Shown: piece by piece, positions 6,546-8,733 of the stretch
Layout of the letters: each line of letters starts with the position of its first letter
How positions within the stretch are numbered: position 1 is the stretch's first letter
Assembly: GCA_027340645.1 (NCBI GenBank)
Contig: DAHWQN010000022.1
Location: 1 to 8,733 of the forward strand
Direction: 5' to 3'
DNA: 8,733 nucleotides
Origin: Microcaldota archaeon
GTDB taxonomy: Archaea; Micrarchaeota; Micrarchaeia; Micrarchaeales; CABMGC01
Notes under the pieces: generated by a model
The model's database searches: none
Told to the model about the DNA's origin: nothing
Seen by the model: only the letters and a program-made list of their open reading frames with translations
Program-made: the position numbers and the translations under genes

Positions 6546-7148
6546 TTATTCGTTTACGTTTTCAGCTGCAATTCTGTGTCCTGTTCCTTTTCTTGCAAAG
6601 ATAAGGTATGCAGTATGCCAGATGCCTTTAGTGGAAGGCCTCACACCCTGCTCGCGGACAAGAATATCTCTTACAATGACCTCTACTGCATGTACGTCGT
6701 AGAAATCAAGGCTCTGCAGTCTTTCCGAGAAAGTGCGCAGCTGTTCAGTATGCGGGATATACGCAGCCACAACCCCGTCATCACGCAGCGCATTCTTTAC
6801 TGCGCCTAATGCTTCTTGAGCATCTGGAATATCCAAAGTAAATAGGTCAGCATCAGTTTGTTCCACTCCCTTGATTACGTCTCCCGTCTTCAGTACCAGG
6901 TTTTTTAGTCCTAAAAGGTCCTTATTCTTCTGCGCTATAGCTGTGAACTCTTCTCTTGTATCGTAACTGTATACCTTTTTGCATATACGCGCCAGGCTTA
7001 CTGCCAGCCATCCACTTCCAGTTCCAGCATCAATGCATACGCTCTCCTTTCCTACTCCAGAATAAGCGATTATTATGCCTATGTCCTTAGGGAGTATCAC
7101 CTGCGGCCCACGCTTCAGTTTCCTATAAAGTTTTGGGTATATGAACAT
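6546..7148 (-). CDS. trmI: tRNA m1A methyltransferase TrmI-like, catalytic domain only
   Basis: SAM-dependent methyltransferase of the TrmI family, which in archaea makes 1-methyladenosine at tRNA positions 57/58. It has 200 residues against about 250 for known TrmI. The segment KRGPQVILPKD (12-22) matches the entry to the catalytic domain. Then come SAM motif I DAGTGSGWLAV (40-50), Asp63 at the end of strand 2, Asp90, the catalytic-type LDIP (105-108, Asp106), and the C-terminal signature GVRPSTKGIWHTAYLIFAR (168-186). The N-terminal beta domain (about 60 residues in relatives) is absent, and an in-frame TGA, the stop of the upstream pilin-like gene, lies 15 bases before the ATG, so it cannot be recovered by extension. 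Only a weak GGTC precedes the start, so translation may be coupled to the upstream gene. Confidence 0.85.
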   Translation of the reverse strand: MFIYPKLYRKLKRGPQVILPKDIGIIIAYSGVGKESVCIDAGTGSGWLAVSLARICKKVYSYDTREEFTAIAQKNKDLLGLKNLVLKTGDVIKGVEQTDADLFTLDIPDAQEALGAVKNALRDDGVVAAYIPHTEQLRTFSERLQSLDFYDVHAVEVIVRDILVREQGVRPSTKGIWHTAYLIFARKGTGHRIAAENVNE

Positions 7149-7163
7149 GCTATGCGACCAATA

Positions 7164-7661
7164 TCAATGCGAAATCTTTATGGCAAGTGCGCCTGTGGCA
7201 ATCTCGTGATAGCCCTTTACTGAATTTATGTAACTCACTGCGATCGAACCTGTGTATATGTCGCCTATCGAACCGGTAAATGGCACATTTGCAGAATTGT
7301 AGCATTGGGCATAAAATGTGGCATTGCTGCCTATTTGCATGTAAATTTCATTGTTCGGTGGATTATTCGGCGCCTCAATGTTCATGCTGCCTGAATTGAC
7401 ATAACATCCAACTCCGTTCACTTCTATGGGGGATATTGTGGATTGCGATATTACCAAAGTAAGCATACCGTTTGCTGCCATTGAGTAAGAGAGACATTGA
7501 AAACCTCCAGCCATTGCGCACTGTTGGCTTACAAACTGCTGCGGATTGAAAACACCTAGCAAGAACAAGGCAACAAGAACCGCAGCAATGATTATTATTG
7601 CTAAACCATACATAGTAAGATATTCAAGTGCTGCCTGCTGTTTCATTGTAGTGTGTCCCAT
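7164..7661 (-). CDS. Class III signal-peptide (pilin-like) surface protein
   Basis: Probably a type IV pilin-like or surface-anchored protein of 165 residues. A short basic start is followed by QAALEY (9-14), a class III signal motif with Glu at +5 for an EppA/PibD-type peptidase cutting near residues 7-9, then one hydrophobic helix (about 18-38). The exported part has four cysteines (48, 56, 86, 120), consistent with two disulfides, one Asn-Ala-Thr sequon (113-115), and near the end GDIYTGSIAVSYI (133-145), resembling a C-terminal motif I recall from many DPANN class III proteins. ATG 7661 gives MGHTTMKQQ; ATG 7646 would give MKQQAALEY, also plausible since the leader peptide is normally short. 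A TATA box lies upstream on the minus strand. It is followed after 15 bases by trmI. Specific function is unknown. Confidence 0.75.
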   Translation of the reverse strand: MGHTTMKQQAALEYLTMYGLAIIIIAAVLVALFLLGVFNPQQFVSQQCAMAGGFQCLSYSMAANGMLTLVISQSTISPIEVNGVGCYVNSGSMNIEAPNNPPNNEIYMQIGSNATFYAQCYNSANVPFTGSIGDIYTGSIAVSYINSVKGYHEIATGALAIKISH

Positions 7662-7688
7662 GGAAGCAATATATCCTTGTGCTTATAC

Positions 7689-7700
7689 AAATATAAAGAA
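7689..7700 (-). promoter_or_regulatory. TATA box of the pilin-like gene
   Basis: Minus-strand TTCTTTATATTT, a close match to the archaeal TATA consensus. Counting about 26 bases from its centre puts the transcript start near 7668, a few bases before ATG 7661. That would give a very short leader for the longer start, or about 20 bases for ATG 7646. Confidence 0.5.
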
Positions 7701-7773
7701 TGCTGTTGCAGCTTTACGGCATTGTCATCAACCGCGTTGTTCAATATTTTCTTTTTTATGCGAATTGCTACAA

Positions 7774-7786
7774 AGTATATTTAAGT
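7774..7786 (+). promoter_or_regulatory. TATA box of the secreted S16 protease gene
   Basis: AGTATATTTAAGT, centred about 28 bases before ATG 7808, is placed for a leaderless transcript. No Shine-Dalgarno is present before the ATG. A second AT-rich stretch at 7794-7801 is too close to the start to act as its TATA box. Confidence 0.5.
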
Positions 7787-7807
7787 ATTTAGGTTTTATA
7801 AATAATT

Positions 7808-8733
7808 ATGGAAACCAAAATTATATTTGCGACACTTGCTGTTTTCTTTGCTACGATAAGCATGTCTTTCGCGTACACAACACAGATACACGCGCCAGCA
7901 GTACTGCAGAACGAAGACCTTGGCACTCTCACAACAATACAACTTAATCTCACGGCCGGCAACGGATCAGTTAAAATATTAGGCCCTCAGACAGTAGGGT
8001 CAAGCACAATAGAATCGGCAAGATCTGCAGTGCAGGCAGCGACAAGTTATCTAGACGCAAATGCAATGCATTACAACTTTACCTACTATATAGAAAATTC
8101 GGTCAATGTTTCCGGACCGAGCGGTGGACTAGCGCTTACACTACTGGCCGTATATGCGCTTAGGAATCAGAGCATATACAACAACTTTACAGTGACAGGG
8201 ACGATAAGCCCCAATGGCAGCGTAGGCGAAATAGGCGGAGTCACAGACAAGTCTCAGGCAGCAGAGCAGAATGGGATGAACTTCATACTTGTGCCGATGG
8301 CTCCACAGGGAAGCTCAGAAGAATTCCTGTATTATATATCGCAACAGTTATACGGCATACCAGTAATTGAGGTCTCAAACCTCACACAGGCTGTCGGCTA
8401 TGCAAATGCGCAGGCATCGCAGCGCCCTGCGATAGTCCCGCTATCATTCAACATAACACAGGAATACAACACATCAGTAAATCCGGCCCAACTTCAGTGT
8501 AGCGACTGCAATTCTAGCTATTTTATTCCTTTGGTAAATGAGACCTTCTCTCTCGTCAACAGCACAATAAGCGCAGTACCTTCAGAATTCAGTTCAGCAA
8601 AGGCGCAGATGAGCAGTAACATGCAGCAATACGCTGCAATAGCATCGAAAGGCTATACCTATACTGCAGCTGACATGGCCTTCAACGAGTACATAGACGC
8701 ATATACTCTCGCGCATTCAAACTCGTTCACCAA
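7808..8733 (+). CDS. Secreted Lon-like (S16) serine protease, 3' end outside the window
   Basis: Open from ATG 7808 to the window end: 308 residues, incomplete. The N-terminus (about 1-22, hydrophobic core IIFATLAVFFATISMSFA) is a signal peptide or membrane anchor. Residues about 28-195 resemble the Lon proteolytic domain without an ATPase: VSGPSGGLALTLLAVYAL (101-118) carries the candidate nucleophile Ser105, and GEIGGVTDKSQAAEQNGM (140-157) carries the general base Lys148, the Ser/Lys dyad arrangement of S16 peptidases. This matches the predicted archaeal serine proteases of COG1750. After the protease domain, a region with CxxC (231-234) leads into a probably helical Gln/Ser/Ala-rich segment. 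There are 12 Asn-x-Ser/Thr sequons, in keeping with an exported glycoprotein. The gene is divergent from the pilin-like gene; substrate unknown. Confidence 0.85.
   Translation, partial: METKIIFATLAVFFATISMSFAYTTQIHAPAVLQNEDLGTLTTIQLNLTAGNGSVKILGPQTVGSSTIESARSAVQAATSYLDANAMHYNFTYYIENSVNVSGPSGGLALTLLAVYALRNQSIYNNFTVTGTISPNGSVGEIGGVTDKSQAAEQNGMNFILVPMAPQGSSEEFLYYISQQLYGIPVIEVSNLTQAVGYANAQASQRPAIVPLSFNITQEYNTSVNPAQLQCSDCNSSYFIPLVNETFSLVNSTISAVPSEFSSAKAQMSSNMQQYAAIASKGYTYTAADMAFNEYIDAYTLAHSNSFT

Noticed and set aside
7546..7947. A 133-residue plus-strand open frame across the divergent promoter region
   Set aside because: It runs antisense to the pilin-like gene and overlaps the protease start in another frame; composition is not protein-like.

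Overview
This is an archaeal window. Three things point that way: A-type ATP synthase subunits in the order A-B-D; an Alba chromatin protein, an archaeal-type AspRS and an archaeal TrmI; and promoters of TATA-box type, with either a GGTG Shine-Dalgarno five bases before the start or no leader at all. A protein with a class III (pilin-like) signal peptide, a secreted Ser/Lys (Lon-type) protease, short genes and tight spacing suggest a DPANN lineage, perhaps Micrarchaeota. The lineage is inference, not proof.

Layout. Plus strand, 2-3286: the 3' part of atpA, then atpB and atpD, with a one-base gap and a one-base overlap (catalytic head and central stalk of the ATP synthase). Minus strand, 3283-7661, read right to left: a class III signal-peptide protein (7661-7164), trmI tRNA methyltransferase (7148-6546), alba (6474-6160), aspS (6074-4776), a decayed remnant of an endonuclease III gene (about 4771-4496), and an EndoQ-type endonuclease (4536-3283) whose stop codon overlaps the atpD stop. 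Plus strand again, 7808 to the window end: a secreted S16-type protease, cut by the window edge and divergent from the pilin-like gene across a roughly 146-base promoter region.

How the genes fit together. The ATP synthase block is an ordinary energy operon. The minus-strand run covers information processing: tRNA modification, nucleoid packaging, aspartyl-tRNA synthesis and deaminated-base repair. The outer two genes at the right make surface proteins. The most noteworthy item is the 240-base gap between aspS and endoQ. It is not empty: on the minus strand it encodes the C-terminal third of an endonuclease III, including a perfect C-x6-C-x2-C-x5-C iron-sulfur motif, broken by two frame changes and lacking everything before the catalytic region. 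It appears to be a fossil of a base-excision repair gene directly upstream of another DNA repair nuclease.

I see no CRISPR array, tRNA or rRNA gene, insertion sequence or defence system. I find no strong case for a wholly new multi-gene system; the points of interest are the nth fossil, domain loss in TrmI, residue changes in EndoQ and AspRS, and the two surface proteins.
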